From assembly GCA_948442615.1 (NCBI GenBank), contig CAOJSG010000018.1:1-33870 (forward strand): a stretch of DNA of 33,870 nucleotides. The letters run 5' to 3'. This document shows, one piece after another, positions 16,023-23,705 of the stretch (within the stretch, counting starts at the first letter, position 1; every line of letters begins with the position of its first letter). Both the position numbers and the translations under genes were made by a program. The stretch comes from an uncultured Alistipes sp. (GTDB lineage: Bacteria; Bacteroidota; Bacteroidia; Bacteroidales; Rikenellaceae). The notes under the pieces are model-generated. The model made no database searches and was not told the DNA's origin. It saw only the letters and a list, made by a program, of their open reading frames with translations.

Positions 16023-17687
16023 ATGAAATACGCAAAACAACTCCTGCTCCTCGTCTCGCTCGCCACGGCGGCGGCCTGCACGGGCGACTTCGAGGACTAC
16101 AATACAAACCCCAACAAGCAGAGCCAGGGGTCGATCGAGCCGCTCTCGATGCTCGAGCCGCTGATCTACTCGTCGTCGAACAGCTATTCGTCCTACATGC
16201 TGAGCATCGCCAACGAGATCTCGCAGGTGACCGTCGCCAAGTCCACGCCGCGGCGCGAACACGCCTACAACCTCGACAACGGCAACTTCCAGGCGATCTG
16301 GAACCTCGGCTACCGCTGGGCCAACAACGCCGACCACATGTACCAGCTCGCCACGGCGCAGAACCAGCCCAACATGCAGGCCATCGGCCTGACGCTGAAG
16401 GTCTACCACATGTCGATCCTCACGGACATGTTCGGTTCGGTGCCCTATCGCGAGGCGCTGAAGGCCAACAGCGGCGTCACCAAGCCCCGCGTCGACTCGC
16501 AGCAGGAGGTCTACGAAGCCATGATGGCCGACCTCGAACGCGCCAACGCGCTCTACAACCGTTCGATCGCGCTGAACGACCCGACCAAGGACGCCATCTA
16601 CGGCGGCGATATCGCCAAGTGGCAGAAATTCACCAACACGCTGCACCTGCGCCTGCTCATGCGCGTGAGCGGCCGCAACGACGCCTTCACCCCGTCGGTG
16701 TCCGCGCGCATCGCCACGATCCTGGGCGACCCGGCGACCTGGCCCGTCTTCGAATCGAACGCCGACAACGCCACCGTCAAGTTCTCGGGCGCCGCGACCT
16801 ACTACCGCACCTATTTCAATGCGACGGACTTCCCCGACGACCTGAGCCTGTCGGGCGACCACCACGTCGCCGCACAGCTGCTCGGAATGATCTACGACGC
16901 GCAGAGCGGATTCGAAGACCCCCGCATGCGGATCTGGATCAAGCCGCGCTACGTCCCGTCGCCGGCCGAGATCCGCGAGATGGTCGGCGCCGTCTCGGGC
17001 TGCACGATCACCTACAACGGCAACACCCGCATCAGCGAGTGCGAACCCTACCTGCACTACGAGACGCTGGTGGGCGACACGCGCCCCAACCGCATGCTCG
17101 ACTACGACGAGCTGCTCTTCATCAAGGCCGAAGCCGCTCTGAAGGGCTGGATCGGCGGGTCGGCCGAAGAGTACTACAAAGAGGCCGTGCGGGCTTCGTG
17201 CGAGAAGTGGGCCGAATACGGCGACTTCGCCTCCTATCCGTCGCTCAACGGCGGCAAGGTGTCCTTCAGCTCCGTGGCGATCAACCAGAAGCAGATCGAC
17301 GCATTCCTCGCGAGCGACCGCGGCAGGTGGGACGGCACCGAACAGCGTCTGGCCGAACAGAAGTGGCTCGGCCTCTTCTGGGTGCTCGGCTTCCAGCAGT
17401 ACCACGAGATGCGCCGCACGGGCTACCCCGAGTGCAAGACCGGCATGGGCACGATCGAGCTGAACCGCACTGACGGCAAGTTCATCGCCCGCTACCCCTA
17501 CCCGCTCATCGCCATCGCGAACAACCGCGCCAACTACACGGCGGCCTTCGCCGAACAGGGCGGCACGATCGACGACAACACGATGACCTTTCCCGTGTGG
17601 TGGAGCGGCCAGGCCGTCGCCCGCGACGCGGGCCGTCCCTGGCCCCACAGCTTCCGCCACAACGTAACCGCCGAGGAAAACCTGTAA
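16023..17687 (+). CDS. SusD/RagB-family nutrient-binding outer-membrane lipoprotein
   Basis: 554 residues, with a lipoprotein signal ending at Cys19 (LATAAAC-TGDFEDYNTNPN, a start characteristic of this subfamily). TPR-like helical sequence runs through the first half, with LTDMFGSVPYREALK, the hallmark of the SusD-like_2 group (PF12771 as I recall it), and RPNRMLDYDELLFIKAEAAL later. It is the surface lid that binds ligand over the SusC barrel. Spacing is 13 bases on both sides, so SusC, SusD and the following BACON lipoprotein form one unit. The SusD-like_2 subgroup is not diagnostic for glycan use, which leaves room for a phosphoglycerol ligand. Confidence 0.95.
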   Translation: MKYAKQLLLLVSLATAAACTGDFEDYNTNPNKQSQGSIEPLSMLEPLIYSSSNSYSSYMLSIANEISQVTVAKSTPRREHAYNLDNGNFQAIWNLGYRWANNADHMYQLATAQNQPNMQAIGLTLKVYHMSILTDMFGSVPYREALKANSGVTKPRVDSQQEVYEAMMADLERANALYNRSIALNDPTKDAIYGGDIAKWQKFTNTLHLRLLMRVSGRNDAFTPSVSARIATILGDPATWPVFESNADNATVKFSGAATYYRTYFNATDFPDDLSLSGDHHVAAQLLGMIYDAQSGFEDPRMRIWIKPRYVPSPAEIREMVGAVSGCTITYNGNTRISECEPYLHYETLVGDTRPNRMLDYDELLFIKAEAALKGWIGGSAEEYYKEAVRASCEKWAEYGDFASYPSLNGGKVSFSSVAINQKQIDAFLASDRGRWDGTEQRLAEQKWLGLFWVLGFQQYHEMRRTGYPECKTGMGTIELNRTDGKFIARYPYPLIAIANNRANYTAAFAEQGGTIDDNTMTFPVWWSGQAVARDAGRPWPHSFRHNVTAEENL

Positions 17688-17700
17688 ACGCTACGCAACC

Positions 17701-19398
17701 ATGAATACCAAATCCATATTCCGCAACATGTGGAGCACGGCGGGCGCTGCGGCGCTGCTGTTCTCCGCCGTCGCCACGGCTTCGTGCAGCGACGACGACA
17801 CCGAGGGCGGCGTCCCCTACTTCCGACTGGAGAACACGGTCGTTTCGAGCAAATTGGTCTCGAATCCGTCCGAACTGGGCTTCGACGTGGGCCCCGTCGT
17901 GGGCGACCCGACCGTCGAACTGATCCGCTACGACATCCGTTCGAACTGCGACTGGACCGTGGAGTGCAACTCGACGGACGCCGACGAATGGCTGCTGATC
18001 TATCCCAAATCGGGGCAGGGCGACGGCAAGGTGCGCTTCTGCGTCACCGACAACGACGCCACCGCGACCCGTTCGACGACCGTCGTCTTCCGTTATGCCG
18101 ACGGGCGCCAGACCCAGGCGACGCTGGCCGTCAATCAGTTCGGCAGCGAGCCTTACATCCGGTTCTACGTCGACGGCGCGGCCGCCGACCGCATCGAGGG
18201 CGGACGCTACGCACAGCAGTTCCGGATCGAGGTGGCCTCGAACGTCGACCCGTTCTACGCGATGCCGCAGCTCGACTGGGCCACCTTCACCGAGACCGGC
18301 AACGGCACCTTCACGCTCGACATGACCGACTATCCGACGGAGCCGACGGCTTTGGAGCGTTCGACCGCCATCGCCTTCAAGGGCAGCGGCGCCTACGCTT
18401 CGGTCGCCGCACAGCTCGACATTCTCCAGACCATCGAGCCGAAGATCGCGGCCGTCTGTCCCGACGAGGAGGAGGGCTCGCTGCCTCCGTTCCCCGCGAC
18501 CAAACCCGCGCCCCAGGTCTACACCGTAAGCTGCAACTGGGACTGGACGGTCGAACAGGAGGCCGAAGACGACTGGTTCACGGTGACGCCCTCGTCCGGC
18601 GAGGCCGGCAAGGAGTACACGGTGACGATCGCCCCGCAGACCAATACGGGCGAGACGCGCTCGGCAACCTTCTCGATCGTCTCGCAGGAGGTGCTCGGCG
18701 TCAAGGCCCGCAAGACGATCGAACTCATGCAGGAGGGCAACGCCACGGGCGCCCCGATGAGCGGACTGGAAGAGCCCGTGAAGTGGTTCTTCAACGGTGC
18801 CGAGGGCGCCGACTACACCGTGCCGACCAAGCAGTTCGTCGAGGACAACGACCTGAAGCCCCAGTCGGGCGTCGGCAGCCTGAGCTACCACCACACCTAC
18901 GAAGAGCAGACCGGCACGGCCGATCCGGACTGCGCCCGCTTCATCGGCGGCACGGGCCAGCCCTACGTCACGGGGGCATGGCCGGGCGACTACTGGCTCT
19001 TCTCGACGCCGGTCAAGAACCTGAAGACCGGCACGAAGGTCCGCTTCACGGGCTGCACGCGCATCTCGGGCACCGGCCAGAAATACTGGCGGCTGGAGTA
19101 CAAGGAGGGCGGCACGACCTGGAAGGAGGCCTGCGAACTCCAGACCGGCACCTTCAACGGCCAGACGTTCACCTACACCCACGCGCTGCCCACCTCGACG
19201 CCCAACCTCGCGATCGACGTCACGGTGACCTTCAAGCGTCCGATCGCCGACGGAGCCGTCGAATTCCGCTTCATCTGCGCGGTCAACTGCACGGGAGGCA
19301 ACGCCGCACTGGAGAACCCCAACGGCGGTACGATACGCTGGGCCAGCTCGAAAGAGACCGGCTACAACGACAGCCCGATCATCCAGGTGGTCGACTGA
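17701..19398 (+). CDS. BACON-domain surface lipoprotein sharing a C-terminal module with the 884-residue protein
   Basis: 565 residues. The signal ends at Cys29 (ATASC-SDDDTEGG, acidic surface-export-like). Three Ig-like repeats are visible: BACON-type at ~70-147 and ~270-345, and a more divergent one at ~165-245. Residues ~356-565 form a module closely similar to residues 672-884 of the protein encoded at 9928-12582. Both contain CARxIGxTGxPYVTGAWPGDxW, then SGTGxKYW, TVTF, PIADGA, PNGGT and an isolated conserved Cys in the F(I/T)CA-type strand. It is the last gene of the run and sits where the surface glycan-binding protein (SusE-like position) lies in classical sus loci, so a ligand-binding role is likely. 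No catalytic motif seen. A 28-base palindrome follows 24 bases after its stop. Confidence 0.82.
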   Translation: MNTKSIFRNMWSTAGAAALLFSAVATASCSDDDTEGGVPYFRLENTVVSSKLVSNPSELGFDVGPVVGDPTVELIRYDIRSNCDWTVECNSTDADEWLLIYPKSGQGDGKVRFCVTDNDATATRSTTVVFRYADGRQTQATLAVNQFGSEPYIRFYVDGAAADRIEGGRYAQQFRIEVASNVDPFYAMPQLDWATFTETGNGTFTLDMTDYPTEPTALERSTAIAFKGSGAYASVAAQLDILQTIEPKIAAVCPDEEEGSLPPFPATKPAPQVYTVSCNWDWTVEQEAEDDWFTVTPSSGEAGKEYTVTIAPQTNTGETRSATFSIVSQEVLGVKARKTIELMQEGNATGAPMSGLEEPVKWFFNGAEGADYTVPTKQFVEDNDLKPQSGVGSLSYHHTYEEQTGTADPDCARFIGGTGQPYVTGAWPGDYWLFSTPVKNLKTGTKVRFTGCTRISGTGQKYWRLEYKEGGTTWKEACELQTGTFNGQTFTYTHALPTSTPNLAIDVTVTFKRPIADGAVEFRFICAVNCTGGNAALENPNGGTIRWASSKETGYNDSPIIQVVD

Positions 19399-19422
19399 TC
19401 CGCACGAACCTTCCATATGCCG

Positions 19423-19450
19423 CGAGGCCCCGTCGATCGACGGGGCCTCG
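19423..19450 (+). terminator. 28-base perfect palindrome closing the Sus-type operon
   Basis: CGAGGCCCCGTCGA (19423-19436) is followed directly by its exact reverse complement TCGACGGGGCCTCG (19437-19450). As RNA it would form a stem of 11-12 bp with a minimal loop. It begins 24 bases after the stop of the BACON gene. The downstream sequence (TGTCGTTTCGG) is only modestly T-rich, so this is a terminator by position and stem strength but without a classical U-tract. Confidence 0.6.
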
Positions 19451-19486
19451 TGTCGTTTCGGCAGCCGGCGCACGGCCCCCGGCGGC

Positions 19487-19567
19487 AGACGACAGGCCAA
19501 ACGATAGACCCCAGACAGCAAGCGGCAAACAGCAGACAATAGACCGCGGGCGACGGGCGGCAGGCGG
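19487..19567. repeat. Degenerate 7-base tandem repeat (about 11-12 units)
   Basis: Read in sevens from 19487, the sequence gives units such as ACGATAG, ACCCCAG, ACAGCAA, GCGGCAA, ACAGCAG, ACAATAG, ACCGCGG, GCGACGG and GCGGCAG. The loose consensus is RCRRCAG. Copies are diverged, with no two adjacent units identical, and grade into GC-richer units at the right end. The tract is far too short in unit for CRISPR. Confidence 0.55.
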
Positions 19568-19603
19568 CACTCCACCGCTCCGGCAGCGTCTCGGCGAACG
19601 CGG

Positions 19604-19639
19604 TTCGCCCCTGCCGGAAACGACTCCGACAGGGGCGAA
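19604..19639 (-). terminator. Compound hairpin downstream of the META lipoprotein gene
   Basis: TTCGCCCCTG (19604-19613) pairs with CAGGGGCGAA (19630-19639). After a single C-A mismatch a further 4 bp (CGGA with TCCG) encloses the loop AACGAC. It lies 85 bases beyond the stop of the minus-strand gene and could serve either direction of this convergent region. It has no U-tract. It is related in sequence to the hairpin at 27991-28022. Confidence 0.45.
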
Positions 19640-19723
19640 AGCATAAGGGACGAAAACGCGAGGGCCGCATGCGGCCGCCGCCGAGGCGTACGGGCCCCGC
19701 ACGCCGTCGCGGTCCGGACGGCC

Positions 19724-20152
19724 TTACGGTCTGGCCTGGAAGATGGCGTTCAGCTTGCCGTCGCTGAGCAGCAGCAGCATCGGACCGTCCATCTCGTAAT
19801 GCGTGGCCGATTCGACCGCCTCCACGAACCGGGCCTCCCGATCCACATCGGGGCACCACATCCGGGTCGTGCCCAGCGGACCGATCTTCAGCGCACGGCG
19901 TTCGCCGAGCGCATAGCTTCCCGTCAGCCGGTTGCAGGCCCCGCGCCCCGAGACAGTCCGCTCCTCCGGTCCGAAAACCAGCGTGAAACACTCTTCCCCG
20001 GCCGCCACTTTCTCCCCGTAAAGCTGCACGAGCTGCCACTCGGTGCCCGCCAGCGGACGCCGCGTCTTCTTCTGATAGCTCCGGCAGTTGCAGCATCCCG
20101 CAGCGAAAACCGCCGCCGCGACGCAGACCGCCCATCCGATCGTCTTTCTCAT
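19724..20152 (-). CDS. META-domain (HslJ-like) small lipoprotein
   Basis: 142 residues. The N-terminus is a lipoprotein signal (MRKTIGWAVCVAAAVFAAGC, Cys20, followed by CNC). Residues ~33-140 form one META domain: LAGTEWQLVQLYG at the start, GRGACNRLTGSY in the middle with the conserved GxxxCNxxxG motif, ALKIGPLGTTRMWCPD, and LLLLSDGKLNAIF at the end. META/HslJ proteins are envelope-associated proteins of unclear biochemical role, linked in some bacteria to stress and drug tolerance. The gene is monocistronic and diverges from ridA, with only 79 bases between the two starts. Its own consensus -7 box is at 20181-20188. The cysteine pair Cys75-type and MWC is usual for the Bacteroidota form. 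Confidence 0.85.
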   Translation of the reverse strand: MRKTIGWAVCVAAAVFAAGCCNCRSYQKKTRRPLAGTEWQLVQLYGEKVAAGEECFTLVFGPEERTVSGRGACNRLTGSYALGERRALKIGPLGTTRMWCPDVDREARFVEAVESATHYEMDGPMLLLLSDGKLNAIFQARP

Positions 20153-20180
20153 CTTCTCGATATTTATTATGCTTTCGCGG

Positions 20181-20188
20181 CAAAGATA
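20181..20188 (-). promoter_or_regulatory. -7 element of the META lipoprotein gene
   Basis: On the minus strand this reads TATCTTTG, an exact TAnnTTTG, 28 bases before the ATG. I see no clear TTTG -33 at 19-21 bases upstream. Confidence 0.6.
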
Positions 20189-20201
20189 GCTAATAAAATC
20201 C

Positions 20202-20209
20202 TAACTTTG
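20202..20209 (+). promoter_or_regulatory. -7 element of ridA
   Basis: TAACTTTG is an exact TAnnTTTG, 22 bases before the ridA ATG. It stands only 13 bases from the opposing -7 box, so the two divergent promoters overlap. The -33 is poor. Confidence 0.6.
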
Positions 20210-20231
20210 TAGAAACTTACGTCAGCGCACC

Positions 20232-20606
20232 ATGAAGAAGATCATCGCCGCGCCCCAGGCTCCGGCCGCCGTGGGCCCCTACTCCCAGGCCGTAGCGGCC
20301 GGGAACACGCTTTACCTCTCGGGGCAGCTCCCCATCGACGCCGCGAACGGCCGCATGCCCGAAGGCATCGAGGCCCAGACCCGCCAGTCGCTCACGAACC
20401 TGGGACACATCCTCCGCGAGGCGGGCTACGCCTATTCCGACGTGGTGAAAACCACCGTCCTGCTGCAATCCATCGGCGACTTCGCCGCCATGAACGCCGT
20501 CTATGCGGAGTTCTTCACCCGCGACATGCCCGCCCGCGTCTGCTACGAAGTGGCGCGGCTGCCGATGGGCGCCCTGGTGGAGATCGACGCCGTGGCCGTC
20601 AAATAG
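20232..20606 (+). CDS. ridA: RidA-family enamine/imine deaminase
   Basis: 124 residues, the family length. RidA (YjgF/YER057c/UK114) hydrolyses reactive 2-aminoacrylate-type enamines and imines made by PLP enzymes, as a cytoplasmic trimer. Visible signatures are APAAVGPYSQAV near the N-terminus, LYLSGQLPID, the helix with QSLTNLGHIL, and the C-terminal PARVCYEVARLPMGALVEIDAVA. The carboxylate-binding Arg of active RidA proteins is present as Arg102 in PAR, and the C-terminal Glu at position 117 is conserved, so it should be an active deaminase of the RidA subgroup and not one of the Rid paralogues lacking the Arg. It stands alone; the next gene begins 245 bases downstream with its own AT-rich leader. 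Confidence 0.93.
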   Translation: MKKIIAAPQAPAAVGPYSQAVAAGNTLYLSGQLPIDAANGRMPEGIEAQTRQSLTNLGHILREAGYAYSDVVKTTVLLQSIGDFAAMNAVYAEFFTRDMPARVCYEVARLPMGALVEIDAVAVK

Positions 20607-20759
20607 CCGTCCGCCGTAGCTGCGCTCCGTCCGGCGACCGGTGCGGTCGGCCGCCGGCGGGGTCGTCGTGCGTCCGCGGAAAAGCCGTGCACCGATAACC
20701 GCATGGCACTGAGCGGCGTGTGGCGATTGTAAACAATTTGTGGATAAAATTCTCCCCGC

Positions 20760-20795
20760 TTTGTTGGGTTTTCATCGAAAAAAGATAGAAATTTG
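20760..20795 (+). promoter_or_regulatory. Possible promoter of the class II ribonucleotide reductase gene
   Basis: An AT-rich stretch carries TTTG (20760-20763) and GAAATTTG (20788-20795), one base off TAnnTTTG. The spacer is 24 bases, longer than usual, so this is tentative. No cobalamin-riboswitch sequence was recognised in the 245-base leader. Confidence 0.35.
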
Positions 20796-20851
20796 TAAAC
20801 CTGCATTTTCGTCTCTTCGCGAACAATAATTTGAAAAACAGATAGATCGTC

Positions 20852-23404
20852 ATGTCCAAATCATCAAAGGCCGAAACGCCGCAGAAAGTCGCTTATGCCG
20901 ACGCCGTAGCCGAATCGAAAACCTATTTCGACGGCGACGAACTGGCGGCGACGGTATGGGTGAGCAAATACGCGCTCAAGGATTCGTTCGGCAACATCTA
21001 CGAAACCTCCCCCCGGCAGATGCACGAACGCATCGCCGCCGAGATCGAACGGATCGAAAACAAGTATCCGGCGCCGCTCTCCCGGCAGGAGGTGTTCGAA
21101 CTGCTCGACCACTTCCGCTACATCATTCCGCAGGGAGGCCCCATGACGGGTATCGGCAACAATTTCCAGGTCGCCTCGCTCTCGAACTGCTTCGTGATCG
21201 GCCACAAGAACCCGGCCGACTCCTACGGCGGCATCTTCCGCATGGACGAGGAGCAGGTGCAGCTGATGAAACGGCGCGGCGGCGTGGGTCACGATCTGTC
21301 GCACATCCGCCCCACGGGCAGCCCGGTGCTCAACTCGGCCCTCACCTCGACGGGCATCGTGCCCTTCATGGAGCGCTATTCGAACTCGACGCGCGAGGTG
21401 GCGCAGGACGGACGGCGCGGCGCGCTGATGCTCTCGCTCTCGATCAAACACCCCGATGCCGAACGGTTCATCGACGCCAAGGTCGACACGGGCAAGGTGA
21501 CGGGCGCCAACGTGTCGATCAAGATCGACGACGAATTCATGCGGGCCGCCGTCGAGGGCAAGCCCTACGTCCAGCAGTTCCCGATCGGGTCGGCCGACCC
21601 GACCTACACGCAGGAGATCGACGCCCGCAAGCTGTGGCAGAAGATCATCCACAACGCCTGGAAATCGGCCGAGCCGGGCGTGCTGTTCTGGGACACGATC
21701 ATCCGCGAGAGCATCCCCGACTGCTACGCCGACCAGGGCTTCACGACCGTGTCGACCAACCCCTGCGGCGAGATTCCGCTCTGCCCCTACGACTCGTGCC
21801 GCCTGCTGGCCATGAACCTGCTGAGCTACGTCGAGGCTCCGTTCACCGAGCAGGCCCGCTTCGATTTCGACAAGTTCAAGGCGCACGTGGCCAAGGCCAT
21901 GCGCATGATGGACGACATCATCGACCTCGAACTGGAGAAAGTCGAGCAGATCATCGCCAAGATCGAGGCCGACCCCGAGGACGAAGACGTGCGCCGCGTC
22001 GAGCTGGAGCTTTGGAAGAAGATCCGCACGATGGCCCAGAAGGGCCGCCGCACGGGACTGGGCATCACGGCCGAGGGCGACATGCTGGCCGCCCTGGGGC
22101 TGCGCTACGGCTCGGACGAGGCGATCGCCTTCGCCGTCGAGGTGCAGAAGACGCTGGCGCTGGAGGCCTACCGGGCTTCGGTCGCCATGGCCGCCGAGCG
22201 CGGCGCATTCCAGGTCTACGACGCCGAAAAGGAGAAGAACAATCCGATGATCGGCCGCATCCGCGAAGCCGATCCGGCGCTCTACGAAGAGATGGTCCGC
22301 ACCGGCCGCCGCAACATCGCCATGCTGACCATCGCCCCCACGGGCACCACGTCGCTCATGTCGCAGACCACCTCGGGCATCGAACCGGTGTTCCGCACGG
22401 TCTACAAGCGCCGCCGCAAGATCAACCCGTCGGACGTGGACACCCACGTGGACTACACGGACGAAACGGGCGAAAAGTTCCAGGAGTACAACGTCTACCA
22501 CCACAACTTCGTGAAGTGGCTGGAGACCAACGGATACGACACCTCGCGCCTCGACTCCATCACGGACAAGGAGCTCGACGCCTGGGTGGCCGCATCGCCC
22601 TACCACGGCGCCACGGCCAACGACATCGACTGGGTGGCCAAGGTCAAGATGCAGGGCGCGATCCAGAAATGGGTCGACCACTCGATTTCGGTGACGGTGA
22701 ACCTGCCGAACAACGTCTCGGAGGCGCTGGTGGCCGACGTCTACCGCACGGCATGGGAGTGCGGCTGCAAGGGCGTGACGGTCTACCGCGACGGCTGCCG
22801 CGACGGCGTGCTGCTGGACAAGGGCTCGAAAAAGAAAAAACAGTGCGAGGAGCATCCCGGCACGGCGCAGAAGCGCCCGAAGTCGATCCCGGCGGACATC
22901 GTGCGCTTCAAGAACGGCTCGGAGGACTGGATCGCCTTCGTGGGGCTCCAGGAGGGCCGGCCCTACGAGATCTTCACCGGTAAGATCGAGGAGGACGCCA
23001 TGTACATCCCGCGCAAGATCACGCACGGCTATATTATCAAGGTGCGCGAAGCGGACGGCTCCAAGCGCTACGACTTCCAGTACAGCGACCGCTACGGCTA
23101 CACGAACACGATCGGCGGCATCTCGCGCCTGTTCGACGAGGAGTTCTGGAACTACGCCAAGCTGATCTCGGGCGTCCTGCGCCACGGCATGCCCATCGAA
23201 AAGACCGTGTCGCTGATCGAATCGCTGCACCTGAACAGCGAGAGCATCAACACCTGGAAAACGGGCGTCTGCCGCGCGCTGAAGCAATACATCCAGGACG
23301 GCACCAAGTCCAAGGGCAAATGTCCGAGCTGCGGCCAGGAGAACATGGCCTACCAGAACGGCTGTCTGACCTGCATGTCGTGCGGCTATTCGAAATGCGG
23401 TTAG
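20852..23404 (+). CDS. nrdJ: Class II (adenosylcobalamin-dependent) ribonucleotide reductase
   Basis: 850-residue single-chain enzyme that reduces ribonucleotides to deoxyribonucleotides with adenosylcobalamin as radical source, so it works with or without oxygen. The sequence shows the ten-stranded barrel landmarks: SLSNCFVIG with Cys113, GGVGHDLSHIRP, NPCGEIPL with the thiyl-radical Cys305 and Glu307, Cys316 eleven residues later (the redox partner of Cys113), and APTGTTSLMSQTTSGIEP. The C-terminus carries CPSCGQ...CLTCMSCGYSKCG (residues ~824-850), a zinc-ribbon-like cysteine tail that regenerates the active-site disulfide in this group. A linker after ~660 (KGSKKKKQCEEH) separates a second domain of ~110 residues common in long class II enzymes. 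Start ATG 20852. There is no small-subunit gene nearby, as expected. Confidence 0.95.
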   Translation: MSKSSKAETPQKVAYADAVAESKTYFDGDELAATVWVSKYALKDSFGNIYETSPRQMHERIAAEIERIENKYPAPLSRQEVFELLDHFRYIIPQGGPMTGIGNNFQVASLSNCFVIGHKNPADSYGGIFRMDEEQVQLMKRRGGVGHDLSHIRPTGSPVLNSALTSTGIVPFMERYSNSTREVAQDGRRGALMLSLSIKHPDAERFIDAKVDTGKVTGANVSIKIDDEFMRAAVEGKPYVQQFPIGSADPTYTQEIDARKLWQKIIHNAWKSAEPGVLFWDTIIRESIPDCYADQGFTTVSTNPCGEIPLCPYDSCRLLAMNLLSYVEAPFTEQARFDFDKFKAHVAKAMRMMDDIIDLELEKVEQIIAKIEADPEDEDVRRVELELWKKIRTMAQKGRRTGLGITAEGDMLAALGLRYGSDEAIAFAVEVQKTLALEAYRASVAMAAERGAFQVYDAEKEKNNPMIGRIREADPALYEEMVRTGRRNIAMLTIAPTGTTSLMSQTTSGIEPVFRTVYKRRRKINPSDVDTHVDYTDETGEKFQEYNVYHHNFVKWLETNGYDTSRLDSITDKELDAWVAASPYHGATANDIDWVAKVKMQGAIQKWVDHSISVTVNLPNNVSEALVADVYRTAWECGCKGVTVYRDGCRDGVLLDKGSKKKKQCEEHPGTAQKRPKSIPADIVRFKNGSEDWIAFVGLQEGRPYEIFTGKIEEDAMYIPRKITHGYIIKVREADGSKRYDFQYSDRYGYTNTIGGISRLFDEEFWNYAKLISGVLRHGMPIEKTVSLIESLHLNSESINTWKTGVCRALKQYIQDGTKSKGKCPSCGQENMAYQNGCLTCMSCGYSKCG

Positions 23405-23427
23405 CGGCAGCGGACGGAAACCCCGCC

Positions 23428-23466
23428 ACGGAACGGCCCCGGCGATCGTTGCCGGGGCCGTTCCGT
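23428..23466 (+). terminator. 16-bp perfect hairpin after nrdJ
   Basis: ACGGAACGGCCCCGGC (23428-23443) pairs perfectly with GCCGGGGCCGTTCCGT (23451-23466) around a 7-base loop, GATCGTT. It begins 24 bases after the nrdJ stop. No T-run follows. A terminator or 3'-end-stabilising stem. Confidence 0.65.
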
Positions 23467-23667
23467 CGGATGCCCGCAGCCACACCGCCTTCCGGACGGA
23501 GAGAAGCCCTTCCGCCCCCGGTTCGGCCGCGCCGCGCACGCACGATGCGGCGCATCCGGCCGGCCGAACCGGACGCCCGGCGCCCGCTGAAGGCGCAAAT
23601 AGACGAAATAATCAGTATTTTTCGATTTTTTTCACCCGAAAAGCATACGATCTGCTGAAAAATCTTT

Positions 23668-23675
23668 TATTTTTG
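23668..23675 (+). promoter_or_regulatory. -7 element of the OmpA-family gene
   Basis: TATTTTTG, an exact TAnnTTTG, lies 30 bases before the ATG at 23706. Its position places the transcription start near 23680, which rules out the in-frame TTG at 23673 as the translation start. The -33 is not evident. Confidence 0.65.
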
Positions 23676-23705
23676 CACAGAATTGTAATGCAAACTATCA
23701 AAGAT

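Larger units (their letters stand above)
19399..19723. other. Convergent intergenic region with palindrome, 7-base repeats and hairpin
   Basis: 325 bases between the end of the Sus-type operon (+) and the META lipoprotein gene (-). It contains a 28-base perfect palindrome (19423-19450), a degenerate 7-base tandem repeat (~19487-19567), and a compound hairpin (19604-19639). The last ~80 bases before the META gene stop are GC-rich with no feature I can name. Confidence 0.7.
23405..23705. other. Intergenic region between nrdJ and the OmpA-family gene
   Basis: 301 bases. After the 16-bp hairpin at 23428-23466 comes GC-rich sequence with no feature I can name. An AT-rich segment from about 23600 onward ends in the exact -7 box at 23668-23675. 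Confidence 0.6.

Noticed and set aside
12695..16081. Very long minus-strand open frame (over 1100 codons) opposite the SusC gene, with similar long antisense frames opposite most genes
   Set aside because: High GC and strong codon bias on the real strand remove stop codons on the other. The translations are rich in Arg, Val, Gly and His with no domain, and the sense genes are unmistakable.
19487..19567. Repeat tract as a CRISPR array
   Set aside because: Units are 7 bases, contiguous and diverged, with no spacers and no cas genes.
20690..20720. GCACTGAGCGG-like string before nrdJ as a B12-box
   Set aside because: Only a few bases resemble the conserved cobalamin-riboswitch segment and no surrounding architecture is visible.
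23673..23705. TTG start for the OmpA-family gene, giving 11 more residues
   Set aside because: It falls inside the exact -7 promoter box; the ATG at 23706 starts a normal signal peptide.
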